The notes: generated by a model not told the origin, from the sequence alone. 50,162 nt of DNA from Prolixibacteraceae bacterium (GCA_023228025.1 JALOCD010000018.1:1-50162), one strand, 5' to 3'. Counted from the first letter of the stretch, positions 1-8,551 are shown. Made by a program: numbers and translations.

Positions 1-452
1 AACCCCGGGATGGGAATCATGAATGATGAACCGTCCGCGGTAGTATGCAGAGGAATGAGATTGGATCGTTTCGGACGGAAGGAACAGATAACATGAAGTT
101 GAGATATGTCCCTGGGCGAAGAGGAAACGGAGAAACGGTGAAGTGGAGATCCGGTTCCTGAGCTTGGCCAAATGGCGAAAAGAATGTGGAAATTGGAAAA
201 TGTGAAACTAAGGAAATTGTCAGTTGCACAGTCCTTTTTTCCCTGACCACCATGTTGAGCCAACACAAATCCAGCCACGTAGTGGTGGCATATTTGTAGC
301 CCGGGGTAAAGCGACGAAGGAGCGGAACCCCGGGATGGGAATCATGAATGATGAACCGTCCGCGGTAGTATGCAGAGGAATGAGATTGGATCGTTTCGGA
401 CGGAAGGAACAGATAACATGAAGTTGAGATATGTCCCTGGGCGAAGAGGAAA
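1..452. repeat. 325-bp-period direct repeat, two copies
   Basis: The first ~127 bases of the window recur from 326 to ~452 with no difference that I can see, giving a period of 325 bp. The unit includes a CCACGTAGTGGTGGCATATT segment near 276-295 and a GC-rich stretch with CCCGGGGT and its inverse ACCCCGGG (299-334). Each copy is followed by purine-rich filler of the AAACGGAGAAACGG type. Short open frames exist on both strands, but they follow the repeat and have no family resemblance. I read this as a dispersed non-coding repeat, tandemly duplicated here. The first copy is cut by the window edge. Confidence 0.75.
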
Positions 453-515
453 AAGGGAAACGGAGAAACGGGGAAACGTACCTTGGGGTAAACATTTAGG
501 AATTAGTCAGAAACA

Positions 516-1013
516 ATGAAAGTGGCACCAACCAAAGATAATGTTCAGAAACTTGCCCGGGATGCGAGGGCCGAGAATGATCGATTTTTCAAGCAACTGA
601 AGAAAAAACCGCCAAAAAACCTCGACGAAATAGTTCAATCCCTTCACGAGGAGGCTTTTGAAAAATTCGACTGTCTCAACTGTGCCAATTGCTGCAGTTC
701 TATAAGTCCGATGATTACCGATAAGGATGTGGAAAGGCTTACAAAGCCCCTCCGCTTAAAGCCTTCCCAGATAATTGAGCAATATATGCACCTGGATGAA
801 GAGCAGGATTATGTGTTCAACCACGCGCCCTGCCCCTTTCTGATGGCCGATAACTACTGCTCTGTATATGATAACAGACCAAAGGCCTGCCGGGAATATC
901 CCCACACAGACCGTAGAAGATTCAGCCAATTGCTCAACCTGACCCTCAAGAACTGTGAAGTATGTCCCATCGTATTCATGGTGGTGGAAGGGCTCAAGGA
1001 GAAACTCGCCTGA
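516..1013 (+). CDS. YkgJ-family cysteine-cluster protein (putative Fe-S/zinc binding)
   Basis: 165 aa. The central part holds CxxCxxCC (CLNCANCC, about residues 53-60), then PCPF, a YCSVYDNRP segment and KACREYP, followed by a late CEVCP. This spacing of cysteines is typical of the YkgJ/CxxCxxCC family (formerly UPF0153), thought to bind a metal or Fe-S cluster. Its biochemical role is not established. The N-terminal 45 residues are lysine-rich and probably helical. No signal peptide or membrane segment is seen, so it is likely cytoplasmic. It lies 63 bp upstream of porQ on the same strand and could be co-transcribed. The start was chosen at the first ATG after the repeat region. Confidence 0.85.
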   Translation: MKVAPTKDNVQKLARDARAENDRFFKQLKKKPPKNLDEIVQSLHEEAFEKFDCLNCANCCSSISPMITDKDVERLTKPLRLKPSQIIEQYMHLDEEQDYVFNHAPCPFLMADNYCSVYDNRPKACREYPHTDRRRFSQLLNLTLKNCEVCPIVFMVVEGLKEKLA

Positions 1014-1076
1014 CCAAGTGAAAGAGGTAAAAGATCTATCGAATTTTCCTAATATTGTTGAACAATTCCTTATCTT

Positions 1077-2096
1077 ATGATGAGAATTCTCCTGACCTTT
1101 CTGTTATTCATGGCAATGCTGCCCGTCCTTCTTGGACAAACTGCCGGGGAGGGGATTTACAGCTTCATGCAACTGACAAATTCTGCCAAAACTGCCGCTC
1201 TGGGAGGTGTGCAAATAGCCCTTCCTGATCCGGATCCGGAATTACTGCTTCAGAATCCTGCCTTGCTATCGCCTGAAATGAATAATACCCTCTCGGTCAA
1301 TTATGCGAAATATCTGGCCGGGATCGGCTTCGGATATGGTGCCTATGCCAGGGATCTGGGAAAATTTGGGATGGCCGCCATTGGTATTCAGTTCGTTGAT
1401 TACGGACAGTTTGTGGCAGCCGACGAAACAGGAGTGATAACCGGTAGTTTCAGCGCTTCAGACTATGCCTTGTCGCTCACCTGGGCCACGACATTTGCCA
1501 ACAACTTCACGGTAGGTGCGTCGATCAAGCCAATCTATTCTCACCTCGAAAGCTATCGTTCATTCGGGTTAGCGGCAGATATCGGCATTGTACGGCATTC
1601 GACCAACCATCAGACAACCATTGCCCTGTGTTACAAACAGCTTGGCAGACAGCTGACTACCTATTACGAAGGCGCTTCGCATGAGAAACTGGCCGGATCG
1701 CTCCAATTTGGGTATACGCACCAGCTACTGTATGCACCTCTAAGGATTAGCCTAACGGCTTATGACCTGACTAAATGGAGCCCTTCAGTAACAGCAACGG
1801 ATCCAAACGGAATTGATCTGACTGCCGGCAATAAATCTCTCATCCCAATGCTGATGCGGCATCTTTCGATGGGAGCTGAACTTTTTCCGGAAAATAAAGT
1901 AACCCTTCGCATAGGCTATAATTACAGGAGACATTCTGATCTTACCACCACCGACCAGACCGGCCTTGCCGGTTTTACCACCGGATTGGGGATCAATCTT
2001 CCAGCCTTGCGGTTCAATTATGCTTTATCAGGATACTCTTTGGGCAGCATGGTGCATAATTTATCATTGACAGCCAATTTATCCCGGATTCTCTAG
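1077..2096 (+). CDS. porQ: Type IX secretion system protein PorQ
   Basis: 339 aa. Residues 1-20 form a signal peptide ending near LLGQ. The mature part is a predicted outer-membrane beta-barrel of the PorQ/PorV type, with an N-terminal AALGGVQIALPDPDPE-like segment, repeated amphipathic strands and a C-terminal strand ending in LSLTANLSRIL. PorQ is an outer-membrane component of the type IX secretion system, associated with PorZ and the PorU/PorV attachment complex that anchors cargo proteins at the surface of Bacteroidota. The downstream order cmk-ispH is a frequent neighbourhood of porQ and supports the call. No cargo protein with a C-terminal secretion domain is seen in the window. Confidence 0.88.
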   Translation: MMRILLTFLLFMAMLPVLLGQTAGEGIYSFMQLTNSAKTAALGGVQIALPDPDPELLLQNPALLSPEMNNTLSVNYAKYLAGIGFGYGAYARDLGKFGMAAIGIQFVDYGQFVAADETGVITGSFSASDYALSLTWATTFANNFTVGASIKPIYSHLESYRSFGLAADIGIVRHSTNHQTTIALCYKQLGRQLTTYYEGASHEKLAGSLQFGYTHQLLYAPLRISLTAYDLTKWSPSVTATDPNGIDLTAGNKSLIPMLMRHLSMGAELFPENKVTLRIGYNYRRHSDLTTTDQTGLAGFTTGLGINLPALRFNYALSGYSLGSMVHNLSLTANLSRIL

Positions 2097-2101
2097 TATT
2101 C

Positions 2102-2133
2102 TTTCTCCGGCTCATGGCGAATGACTATCTTTG
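2102..2133 (+). promoter_or_regulatory. Predicted Bacteroidota promoter of cmk
   Basis: TATCTTTG at 2126-2133 is an exact match to the Bacteroidota -7 consensus TAnnTTTG. A TTTC at 2102-2105 (consensus TTTG) lies 20 bases upstream. The box ends 15 bases before the cmk ATG. The call rests on motif and spacing only. Confidence 0.45.
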
Positions 2134-2148
2134 TGTCAAAGAAAAAAC

Positions 2149-2862
2149 ATGACCGATTCTACCAAAAATAAAATTGTAATAGCCATCGACGGATACTCAT
2201 CCTGTGGCAAAAGCACTGTAGCCAAAGAGATTGCAAAGAAGTTGAATTATATTTTCATCGATTCGGGAGCCATGTACCGGGCCGTCGCACTTTATTGTCT
2301 AAGGGCCGGTCTGGTGGTGGACGGACAGATTAACCTGAAGGCTTTGCTGGAAAATCTTGGGAAAATTCAAATTTCATTTGTCTTTAATCCTTCGACAGCG
2401 CACAACGATGTCTGCCTGAACGGGGAGAATGTAGAACAAGAGATCAGGCAACTGGCAGTGGCTCAAAATGTGAGCCAGATTGCCGCCATCGCTTCAGTTC
2501 GACAGCTTTTGGTGGCCCAGCAGCAGCAGATGGGACGTTCAAAAGGGATCGTCATGGATGGTCGCGACATCGGCACCGTCGTTTTTCCCCAGGCAGAACT
2601 GAAAATTTTTATGACAGCGGATGCAAAGATCCGTGCCCAACGAAGGTACGATGAGATGATCGCGAAAAATGAGCCGGTAGATTTCGAGGAGATCCTCAAA
2701 AACATCACCGAACGTGATCGCTTCGACGAAACCAGGGAGGAGAGTCCGCTACGCAAAGCGGCAGATGCAATCGTTCTGGACAACAGCCTCATGACAAGGG
2801 AGGAGCAATTTGAGTGGATCCTGGGAAAAGCTCAAGAAAAAGTTATGAGATATGAGTTATGA
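2149..2862 (+). CDS. cmk: (d)CMP kinase
   Basis: 237 aa from the ATG at 2149; an upstream in-frame TTG at 2131 is less likely because it lies within the promoter box. The protein phosphorylates CMP/dCMP with ATP in pyrimidine nucleotide salvage and synthesis. Visible motifs are the P-loop GYSSCGKST near the N-terminus, DSGAMYRAVAL and MDGRDIGTVVFP of the CMP-binding region, and the Arg-rich lid (RAQRRYDEM, then ITERDRFDETRE). Length fits the family. The last five codons (MRYEL) lie inside a degenerate heptamer array that begins at 2842, so the extreme C-terminus has been shaped by a repeat. Confidence 0.93.
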   Translation: MTDSTKNKIVIAIDGYSSCGKSTVAKEIAKKLNYIFIDSGAMYRAVALYCLRAGLVVDGQINLKALLENLGKIQISFVFNPSTAHNDVCLNGENVEQEIRQLAVAQNVSQIAAIASVRQLLVAQQQQMGRSKGIVMDGRDIGTVVFPQAELKIFMTADAKIRAQRRYDEMIAKNEPVDFEEILKNITERDRFDETREESPLRKAADAIVLDNSLMTREEQFEWILGKAQEKVMRYEL

Positions 2863-2995
2863 GTTATGAGTTATGAGTTACGAAAAGAGAAATTTTGAAA
2901 ATTATTGTCAACTATCAAACAGTGATTTAAATGATAATTAATTATGCTACAAGAATACTTAGGTAGTATAACTCATATCTCATAACTCATAACTT
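2842..2995. repeat. Inverted pair of ~7-bp arrays between cmk and ispH
   Basis: The left array (2842-2881) repeats GAGTTAT about five times. The right array (2969-2995) is the reverse-oriented form (ACTCATATCTCATAACTCAT). They are separated by ~87 AT-rich bases and could fold into an imperfect hairpin. The left array includes the cmk stop codon. Confidence 0.8.
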
Positions 2996-2997
2996 TG
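2990..2997 (+). promoter_or_regulatory. Predicted -7 promoter box of ispH
   Basis: TAACTTTG matches TAnnTTTG exactly and ends 34 bases before the ispH ATG. It overlaps the end of the right repeat array. I see no clear -33 TTTG. Confidence 0.35.
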
Positions 2998-3031
2998 ATC
3001 AATTTTTCATAAATGAACAAAATCATTTCCG

Positions 3032-3904
3032 ATGAAGATTGAAGTCGACAAAGGTTCCGGGTTTTGCTTTGGCGTTGTGGAGGCCATCCGCCGGGCGGAG
3101 GAACGGCTCGAACAAGACACGCACCTGTTTTGCCTTGGAGATATAGTCCACAACAATTCGGAGGTGGATAGGCTGAGGAAGAAAGGATTGACAACCATTT
3201 CCCACGAGCAGTTTTTCACCATGAGCAATACAACTGTCTTATTGAGGGCCCATGGTGAACCACCCGAAATCTATAAATATGCGCAGGAAAATAACATCAA
3301 ACTGGTTGATGCCACTTGTCCTGTCGTGTTAAAGTTGCAGAAAAGAATTCTCAAAAGCTATGAGAGTAGTACCAAAGACAATAGCCAACTTGTCATCTAC
3401 GGAAAAAAAGGCCATGCGGAAGTCAACGGACTGGTTGGTCAGACCAAAGGGGATGCCATAGTGGTGGAAGGAATCGAAGATCTGGAGCAACTTGATTATA
3501 CACGTCCCATAGTTTTATATTCCCAAACCACGAAAGGGCTGGAGGGATTGCATCTGCTTACCGGGGAGTTAAACAGCAAAACATCCAATGTACCGGTCAA
3601 AATTCACGACACCATCTGCCGTCAGGTCGCCAACAGGATCCCCGGCATCAAAAAATTTGCGGTCCGATTCGATCTGGTCCTTTTTGTCAGCGGCAAGAAA
3701 AGTTCCAACGGCAAAATGCTTTTTGATATCTGTTCCTCCGTTAACCCGAATACAAAATTCATCTCTGAACTCAATGAGATCGACTCAAAATGGTTTCTTA
3801 ACATTCAATCAGTCGGCATTTGCGGAGCCACCTCAACGCCAAAACAGCTACTCGAAGAGGTTGCATGCTATTTGAGCCAGATGGACCCAAGTCGAAATGT
3901 TTAG
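3032..3904 (+). CDS. ispH: 4-hydroxy-3-methylbut-2-enyl diphosphate reductase
   Basis: 290 aa. This is the [4Fe-4S] enzyme of the last step of the MEP isoprenoid pathway, which makes IPP and DMAPP from HMBPP. Three cluster-ligand cysteines are visible: C12 in GFCFGV, the Cys of DATCPVV and the Cys of DTICRQVANR. Substrate-binding segments are RAHGEPP, GHAEVNG with the catalytic Glu, KKSSNG and GATSTPKQLLEEV. Length is near the family norm. It sits between cmk and pfkA on the same strand and appears to have its own promoter box. The 3' end lies only 62 bases from pfkA. Confidence 0.95.
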   Translation: MKIEVDKGSGFCFGVVEAIRRAEERLEQDTHLFCLGDIVHNNSEVDRLRKKGLTTISHEQFFTMSNTTVLLRAHGEPPEIYKYAQENNIKLVDATCPVVLKLQKRILKSYESSTKDNSQLVIYGKKGHAEVNGLVGQTKGDAIVVEGIEDLEQLDYTRPIVLYSQTTKGLEGLHLLTGELNSKTSNVPVKIHDTICRQVANRIPGIKKFAVRFDLVLFVSGKKSSNGKMLFDICSSVNPNTKFISELNEIDSKWFLNIQSVGICGATSTPKQLLEEVACYLSQMDPSRNV

Positions 3905-3946
3905 AGAAACTTAACCTAGAAAACTCTATCCGCAGAAATTCATTCC

Positions 3947-3954
3947 TAATTTTG
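3947..3954 (+). promoter_or_regulatory. Predicted -7 promoter box of pfkA
   Basis: TAATTTTG matches TAnnTTTG and ends 12 bases before the chosen pfkA ATG. It lies inside the longer open frame that would start at 3820, which argues for the later start. Confidence 0.4.
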
Positions 3955-3966
3955 CAAAAAAACATC

Positions 3967-4989
3967 ATGGCAAAAGAATACAGATCACCGCATCCTGAGG
4001 ATTATTCTGATAATCCGATCCGTAAAATAGGCGTACTTACCTCTGGTGGAGATGCACCGGGGATGAATGCAGCGCTCCGGGCTGTTGTAAGGACTGCCAT
4101 CTTTTATGGCCGCGAAGTCGTCGGGATATACCAGGGATACAAAGGTTTGATAGAGAAAAATTTCAGGCCTATGGCTTCAGGTGACGTCAGCAACATCATC
4201 CAACTGGGGGGAACGATACTCAAATCAGCCAGGTGCAAAGATTTTCATTTGAAAGAGGGTCGTGAATTGGCCTACAAGCACTTGAAGGAAGATGGAATCG
4301 ACGCTTTGGTGGTCATAGGCGGGGATGGAACTTTTACCGGCGCCCGCATCTTTGCACAGGAATTTGGAATCCCAATAGTAGGGGTACCAGGAACCATTGA
4401 CAACGACCTATTTGGTACCGATTATACGATTGGATATGATACCGCGCTGAACACCATCATCGAAAATGTTGACAAGATCAGGGATACCGCCACTGCCCAC
4501 GAACGGTTGTTCTTTATTGAGGTGATGGGCCGTGATGCCGGATTTTTAGCGCTCAATGGCGGCATAGCTTCGGGCGCAGAAGCCGTATTGATTCCTGAGA
4601 CGGATACGGACATCACCACACTCGAAAACTACATCAAATCGGGCTACCGCAAGAGTAAAAACTCCTCAATTGTGTTGGTGGCCGAAGGTGAAAAAGCCGG
4701 AGGCGCTTTCAGCATTGCCAAACAGGTCGAAGAAAACTTTCCGCAATACGATGTAAGGGTTACCGTGTTGGGGCACATCCAAAGGGGTGGATCACCGACA
4801 GCCTACGACAGGATTTTGGCCAGCCGTCTTGGAGTTGCTTCGGTAGAAGCGCTGCTCGACGACCAACAAAGCGTGATGGTGGGAATTTCCAATGACTCGA
4901 TCGAATTAACCCCTTTCAACAGAGCTATCAAATACGACAAGGAAGTGAATACGAAGCTGCTGGACACAATACACATACTTTCCTCATAA
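3967..4989 (+). CDS. pfkA: ATP-dependent 6-phosphofructokinase
   Basis: 340 aa from the ATG at 3967. A longer frame opens at 3820, but it overlaps ispH and its extra residues do not match the family. The enzyme phosphorylates fructose 6-phosphate in glycolysis. Motifs seen are LTSGGDAPGMNAALR (nucleotide binding), IGGDGTFTGA, PGTIDNDLFGTDYTIGYDTA with the catalytic Asp, MGRDAG and GHIQRGGSPTAYDR. Glycine after Asp in GGDG marks the ATP-dependent rather than the pyrophosphate-dependent class. The N-terminal extension of ~18 residues before the core is common in Bacteroidota. It converges on the SpoIIE-type gene. Confidence 0.93.
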   Translation: MAKEYRSPHPEDYSDNPIRKIGVLTSGGDAPGMNAALRAVVRTAIFYGREVVGIYQGYKGLIEKNFRPMASGDVSNIIQLGGTILKSARCKDFHLKEGRELAYKHLKEDGIDALVVIGGDGTFTGARIFAQEFGIPIVGVPGTIDNDLFGTDYTIGYDTALNTIIENVDKIRDTATAHERLFFIEVMGRDAGFLALNGGIASGAEAVLIPETDTDITTLENYIKSGYRKSKNSSIVLVAEGEKAGGAFSIAKQVEENFPQYDVRVTVLGHIQRGGSPTAYDRILASRLGVASVEALLDDQQSVMVGISNDSIELTPFNRAIKYDKEVNTKLLDTIHILSS

Positions 4990-5104
4990 AGTGCCTAGAG
5001 TATTTAAAGTGTCTAAAGTGCCTAGAGTACTTACGCCACATGCTTTATTTGTCTGGAGTCCATAATTTTAGGCACTTTAAATACTTTAGACACTTTAGGC
5101 ACTC
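4989..5104. repeat. Inverted pair of 9-bp arrays between convergent genes
   Basis: The left array (~4990-5034) reads in 9-bp words such as GTGCCTAGA, GTATTTAAA and GTGTCTAAA. The right array (~5068-5104) is the inverted form. The two arms can pair over about 35 bp and lie between the 3' ends of pfkA and the phosphatase gene, so the structure may act as a bidirectional terminator. Confidence 0.8.
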
Positions 5105-5106
5105 TC

Positions 5107-6291
5107 TTAATAGAAATTGATCACCACCTCTTTGAAGAACTTCTCTTCAAGCAACTTCACAATACGCTTTACCACAAACTTCCGGATCTCCATCTCAATA
5201 GGTTGATCAGGGTCGTGGTGCGCCCAGTTGATGCGGGTTCCAACCAAAACGACTATGCGGTCATGCTGCATCAACTGCTTGACGATCTCTTCTGCAGGCG
5301 AATTGCCATAGCGAATTTCACTGTCATAATTTTCAAGCAACTCCTCCACTTTGCCAATGGTCAGAATCCCCTCCGTCACGAGGTTAAAACCGGCCATCAC
5401 ATATCTTGGTAAGGCATAGGGAGTGGTGAGCGAAATTTCAGTTTCGATCTCCTGGTCCAACTCGCGGGCTATTATCTCGGCAGTTGTTCCGCCACAAACG
5501 ATCTTGACCCCCTCATAATCATGAATTCGTTGTGCAAAATCATGGTCCTTGGCTTTAAAGAATGGCGGACCGGTAATCAGTAGCATCTCACGGGGATCCC
5601 TGAAATAGATAACACCACAACTTGCATCATCCCTCAGGTGAAAACCATCGTTTTGAATCGCTTTGTTCAGGATTTTTTTGCTCAGTCGCCTGGCAGAAAT
5701 ATCACTGCTTCTTGCAAGTTGCTGTACAACATAAGCTTCTACATTCGGTTGCTCCCACCCCATCTTCATCTTTTCGCTTTCCATCCCCGACTGGGTGATC
5801 CCATCGCTCATGAAAACAATCCGATCCTCCTTCATTGCACGAAACTCCCTGCACCGCAATACCTTGCCGGCATTCTCAATGCCGGTAATATTCAACAAAT
5901 ACTCTTTGGTAGGGGTGAAAGGAACTCCATTCCTGACAATGACGCTTTTGGGATTGTCGTAATTGACAATTCTCACCATGCCATCGCTTTCCAGCTCAAT
6001 GATGGTAAAGGTGGCATAGGTTTTAACCCCGCCGCTATCGCTCGGCAGTGCCTGCATGATGATACGCGCAGCGGCCTCCGGTCTTTTGTACAATACGGTA
6101 TAGCTCAGAGCCATGGTGGCCGTCATTGTTGCAAGCACGTTGGCCTTAACCCCGTGGCCAACACCATCTGAGAGCACCAGAATGGTACGACCGTCCTCCT
6201 TGATCAGTTTGGAAATGAAAACATCACCGCATACAATCTGACCTGAAGGTTGCTTTTGGATAAAATCAATTTCGATATGAAACTCACTCAT
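5107..6291 (-). CDS. SpoIIE/PP2C-type serine phosphatase of the hydrogenase locus
   Basis: 394 aa. The N-terminal ~240 residues form a SpoIIE-type PPM phosphatase domain: CGDVFISKL, LVLSDGVGHGVKAN with a metal-binding Asp, then FMSDGITQSG and a late DDASCGVIYF. The C-terminal ~150 residues (starting near LLITGPPFF, with VCGGTTAEIIARE) are a separate domain that often accompanies this phosphatase beside [FeFe] hydrogenases. It should dephosphorylate Ser/Thr on a partner protein, but no kinase or anti-sigma factor is nearby. The first codons overlap the end of the PAS gene by 8 bp, indicating translational coupling. The pair diverges from the DRTGG-hydrogenase operon, so a role in signalling for hydrogenase expression or activity is an inference. 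Confidence 0.85.
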   Translation of the reverse strand: MSEFHIEIDFIQKQPSGQIVCGDVFISKLIKEDGRTILVLSDGVGHGVKANVLATMTATMALSYTVLYKRPEAAARIIMQALPSDSGGVKTYATFTIIELESDGMVRIVNYDNPKSVIVRNGVPFTPTKEYLLNITGIENAGKVLRCREFRAMKEDRIVFMSDGITQSGMESEKMKMGWEQPNVEAYVVQQLARSSDISARRLSKKILNKAIQNDGFHLRDDASCGVIYFRDPREMLLITGPPFFKAKDHDFAQRIHDYEGVKIVCGGTTAEIIARELDQEIETEISLTTPYALPRYVMAGFNLVTEGILTIGKVEELLENYDSEIRYGNSPAEEIVKQLMQHDRIVVLVGTRINWAHHDPDQPIEMEIRKFVVKRIVKLLEEKFFKEVVINFY

Positions 6292-7219
6292 CTTTTCGGT
6301 CTTCTCCGTATTTGTAGGCTGCTACAATTGAATTGAGCATATCTTCAGTCTGGGCTGCATTTTCGGCCAGCAAAGTTGCAACCTGCTGAACCATCTCAAT
6401 GTTTTGCTTGGTCACCTTCATGGCCCTGCTGATGATCTCTTCCCGTACCAGTTTCGGAGAAGAAAGGTTTCTGATTATGGCTCCAACGACCCTGTGTTTA
6501 TAGATGGTGACAATTGAGATATGGAGCAGTTTATTTTTATACGTCAGGTCGCGCTCCAACATCTCCTCTCCGGTATGCAGCAAACCGGAAAACATTTTCC
6601 CGACAATTTCCGGAACCAGTTCCTTCACATCCGCCCCTTGCAGTCCGGGGATGGCTTCGTACAACTCTTCTGCCTCCTCACCCATCAGCCGGGCAAAAGT
6701 CTCGTTGCAATCTATCACTTTCATGTTGTGGTCGACAATCACGATACCAGCCCTGATTTTCTGAAGCATGGCAGAGGCAATGACAGATGCCTCTTTGGCC
6801 TTTTCCGATCTGATCTCAGCCTTCCGCCGATCGGTCACATCATACAAAGTAGATACAATCCCTTCAAATGCGCCTGAATCATTGCGAATGGCTGTTTTGT
6901 ATATCAGCATTTCGTGCATCGTTCCATCAGTGGTTTTGAACTGGTGCTCGTAGATGATATCTGTCGGGGAATCGAACAGCTCTTTGTCTTTCATCTCCAT
7001 CATTTCGTCAACCTCGGCGGGTTGCGATTCAAGGTATGATTTCCCAATTACCTCTTCCCTGCTAATACCCAGCAATTTTTCAAATGCCTTGTTGCAGGTA
7101 ATGTAAAACCCCTCCGCATCGCGATAATTGATCGGGAAAGGGAGTAAGTCAATTATTTTGTATGACAATACCGGATCCTTGATCAATCCGGATAGAAATG
7201 CATCCTGTTCGTAAATCAT
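6284..7219 (-). CDS. PAS-domain sensor protein
   Basis: 311 aa. Two PAS domains are visible. The first (about 20-130) contains INYRDAEGFYITCNKAFEKL and IGKSYLE, ending in a PAC-like GIVSTLYDVTDRRKAE. The second (about 145-260) contains ILRKI-type helix and IVDHNMKVIDCNETFARLMG. The C-terminus is helical (VREEIISRAMKV, then a Gln/Glu-rich helix) but lacks histidine-kinase H- and N-boxes. No membrane segment is seen, so the sensor is probably cytoplasmic. It overlaps the phosphatase gene by 8 bp and likely passes a signal, perhaps redox or H2-related, to it. The ligand is unknown. Confidence 0.82.
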   Translation of the reverse strand: MIYEQDAFLSGLIKDPVLSYKIIDLLPFPINYRDAEGFYITCNKAFEKLLGISREEVIGKSYLESQPAEVDEMMEMKDKELFDSPTDIIYEHQFKTTDGTMHEMLIYKTAIRNDSGAFEGIVSTLYDVTDRRKAEIRSEKAKEASVIASAMLQKIRAGIVIVDHNMKVIDCNETFARLMGEEAEELYEAIPGLQGADVKELVPEIVGKMFSGLLHTGEEMLERDLTYKNKLLHISIVTIYKHRVVGAIIRNLSSPKLVREEIISRAMKVTKQNIEMVQQVATLLAENAAQTEDMLNSIVAAYKYGEDRKDE

Positions 7220-7570
7220 AAATTTAGTGGCATTGAAACCTCTAAATTACAAATTTCTAACCATTATCATGTTTTGCAACTTTTGTAATATTTAATTTTG
7301 CCACTGTTTAATTTTTCAACAATAAAATTATTCCGAACTACTTGTTTTGAAAGAATTTAAATAAGAAAAATCGAACAAATCAATTTTTTTCATTGAATGG
7401 TTTTTCGGAATTTTGAACAGAAATTTTCAATAATTAAATTATCTTTATTATCACAAACTAAAACACTGATAATAAAAATGATATAGACTTCTGTCAACAA
7501 CAAAAAAGTCTCAGCTAATTTTATTTCAACGGCTAAGGACAATTTGGGGGAGATAAGATACCTATAAACG
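7220..7570. other. Divergent AT-rich intergenic region of the hydrogenase locus
   Basis: About 350 AT-rich bases separate the divergent PAS and DRTGG genes. I see no gene, no strong hairpin and no exact TAnnTTTG box in usable position for either side. Control elements for both operons are expected here. A minus-strand open frame across 7390-7668 runs into the DRTGG coding region and is not credible. Confidence 0.5.
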
Positions 7571-7936
7571 ATGCAAACATTAGGGGACGACAAAATGAAT
7601 GTTTCTGAATTGGCAAAAGAGTTGGACCTGGCAGTTTTCTCCGGAAGAAAAGGCCTCAGCCGCAACATAACTGGCGGTTATGTCTCGGATTTAATGGGCG
7701 ACGTCTTGGAAAATGCCTCCAAAGGCAAGGTTTGGATTACCTTGCAGACCCAGGAAAATATTATGGATATCGCCTCCCTGAAGGAATTGGCCTGCGTCCT
7801 TCTTGTAAGTTCATTGATCCCCGATCAACCTACCATTGACCGTAGCAACGAAGTAAATATTCCGATCATTGGAACTACGATGTCTACATTCGAAATTGCC
7901 GGATTGCTTTACCAGAAGATAAAGGGAGTTCGATGA
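7571..7936 (+). CDS. DRTGG-domain protein of the hydrogenase operon
   Basis: 121 aa (113 aa if it starts at the second ATG, 7595, which has an AG-rich stretch upstream). The sequence matches the DRTGG-domain fold: MNVSELAKELDLAV at the start, then an ITGGYVSDLMGDVL segment that corresponds to the name-giving motif, WITLQTQENIMDIA, and a terminal GTTMSTFEIAGLLY. Such small DRTGG proteins are common companions of trimeric [FeFe] hydrogenases in Clostridia, Thermotogae and Bacteroidota. Their role is unknown, though nucleotide or signal binding is suspected. It heads the plus-strand operon, but a 219-bp gap with repeats separates it from the next gene. Confidence 0.8.
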   Translation: MQTLGDDKMNVSELAKELDLAVFSGRKGLSRNITGGYVSDLMGDVLENASKGKVWITLQTQENIMDIASLKELACVLLVSSLIPDQPTIDRSNEVNIPIIGTTMSTFEIAGLLYQKIKGVR

Positions 7937-7957
7937 AAAGATCAATTGGAAGTATGA

Positions 7958-8120
7958 CGAATTACGAATTACAAATTAAAAATTACGGATTAAAAATTAA
8001 ACAACTATAATTCAGAGAATTACTTCGTGGTCCCTTTGTGTTTTCCTTCGTGGCCTTTGTGTTTTAATTTTAAATATCACCGAAAAGGACACAAAGGGTC
8101 TAACAAAGGAGACAAAACCA
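7958..8120. repeat. Degenerate short-word arrays upstream of the hydrogenase genes
   Basis: Two families occur in tandem. One is AATTACGAATTACAAATT-like words at ~7960-8000. The other is CCCTTTGTG/CCTTCGTGG 9-bp words at ~8018-8062, with an inverted partner (GGACACAAAGGG) at ~8085-8100. There is no gene in this 219-bp gap. The second pair could fold into a hairpin ahead of the downstream genes. Confidence 0.65.
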
Positions 8121-8155
8121 AAACCTGTCAATAATACAACATAAAGCAGACAAAC

Positions 8156-8551
8156 ATGAACAAAATCAAATCGTTCGACGATCTTAAACAATTAAGGGAG
8201 GGTTTGCAAGCCAAAATCAAGCAGCGCAATAGTGGCAGCAATCCTGAAAGCATCGTTCGGATTAAAGTGGCAATGTCGACCTGTGGCATAGCTTCAGGGG
8301 CTAAGGAGATTATGAATTTTCTGACGGATGAGTTGGAACAGCAATCCATTGAGGCAGTGGTTACGCAAACCGGTTGCATGGGATACTGCTATGCGGAGCC
8401 CACCATCGAGGTATCGCTTCCGGGAAAAGAACCCATTGTATTTGGCGATGTCGACACATTCAGGGCCGCCGAAATCATTGAGAAGTACATTATTCACAAC
8501 GAATTGGTAGATGGTATTTTACCTGTAAACTATCGCACAATAGACAATTAA
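8156..8551 (+). CDS. Thioredoxin-like [2Fe-2S] ferredoxin-domain protein
   Basis: 131 aa. A helical N-terminus (about 40 residues, beginning with FDDLKQLREGLQAK) precedes a thioredoxin-fold ferredoxin domain: VAMSTCGIASGAKEIM, then VTQTGCMGYCYAEP. Relative to NuoE-type domains the first Cys pair is reduced to one Cys (CGIASG), leaving three conserved cysteines. That pattern seems usual for this stand-alone subfamily found beside HydB, so cluster binding is likely but not certain. It ends 19 bp before hydB and is surely co-transcribed. A role as an electron-transfer or accessory subunit of the hydrogenase is inferred. Confidence 0.82.
   Translation: MNKIKSFDDLKQLREGLQAKIKQRNSGSNPESIVRIKVAMSTCGIASGAKEIMNFLTDELEQQSIEAVVTQTGCMGYCYAEPTIEVSLPGKEPIVFGDVDTFRAAEIIEKYIIHNELVDGILPVNYRTIDN

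Noticed and set aside
220..495. 91-aa minus-strand ORF in the 325-bp repeat
   Set aside because: It lies wholly in a direct repeat with overlapping frames on both strands and no recognisable domain, so it is more likely part of a dispersed repeat.
3820..3966. Longer N-terminus for phosphofructokinase
   Set aside because: It would overlap ispH by 85 bases and the promoter box, and the extra residues do not match the family.
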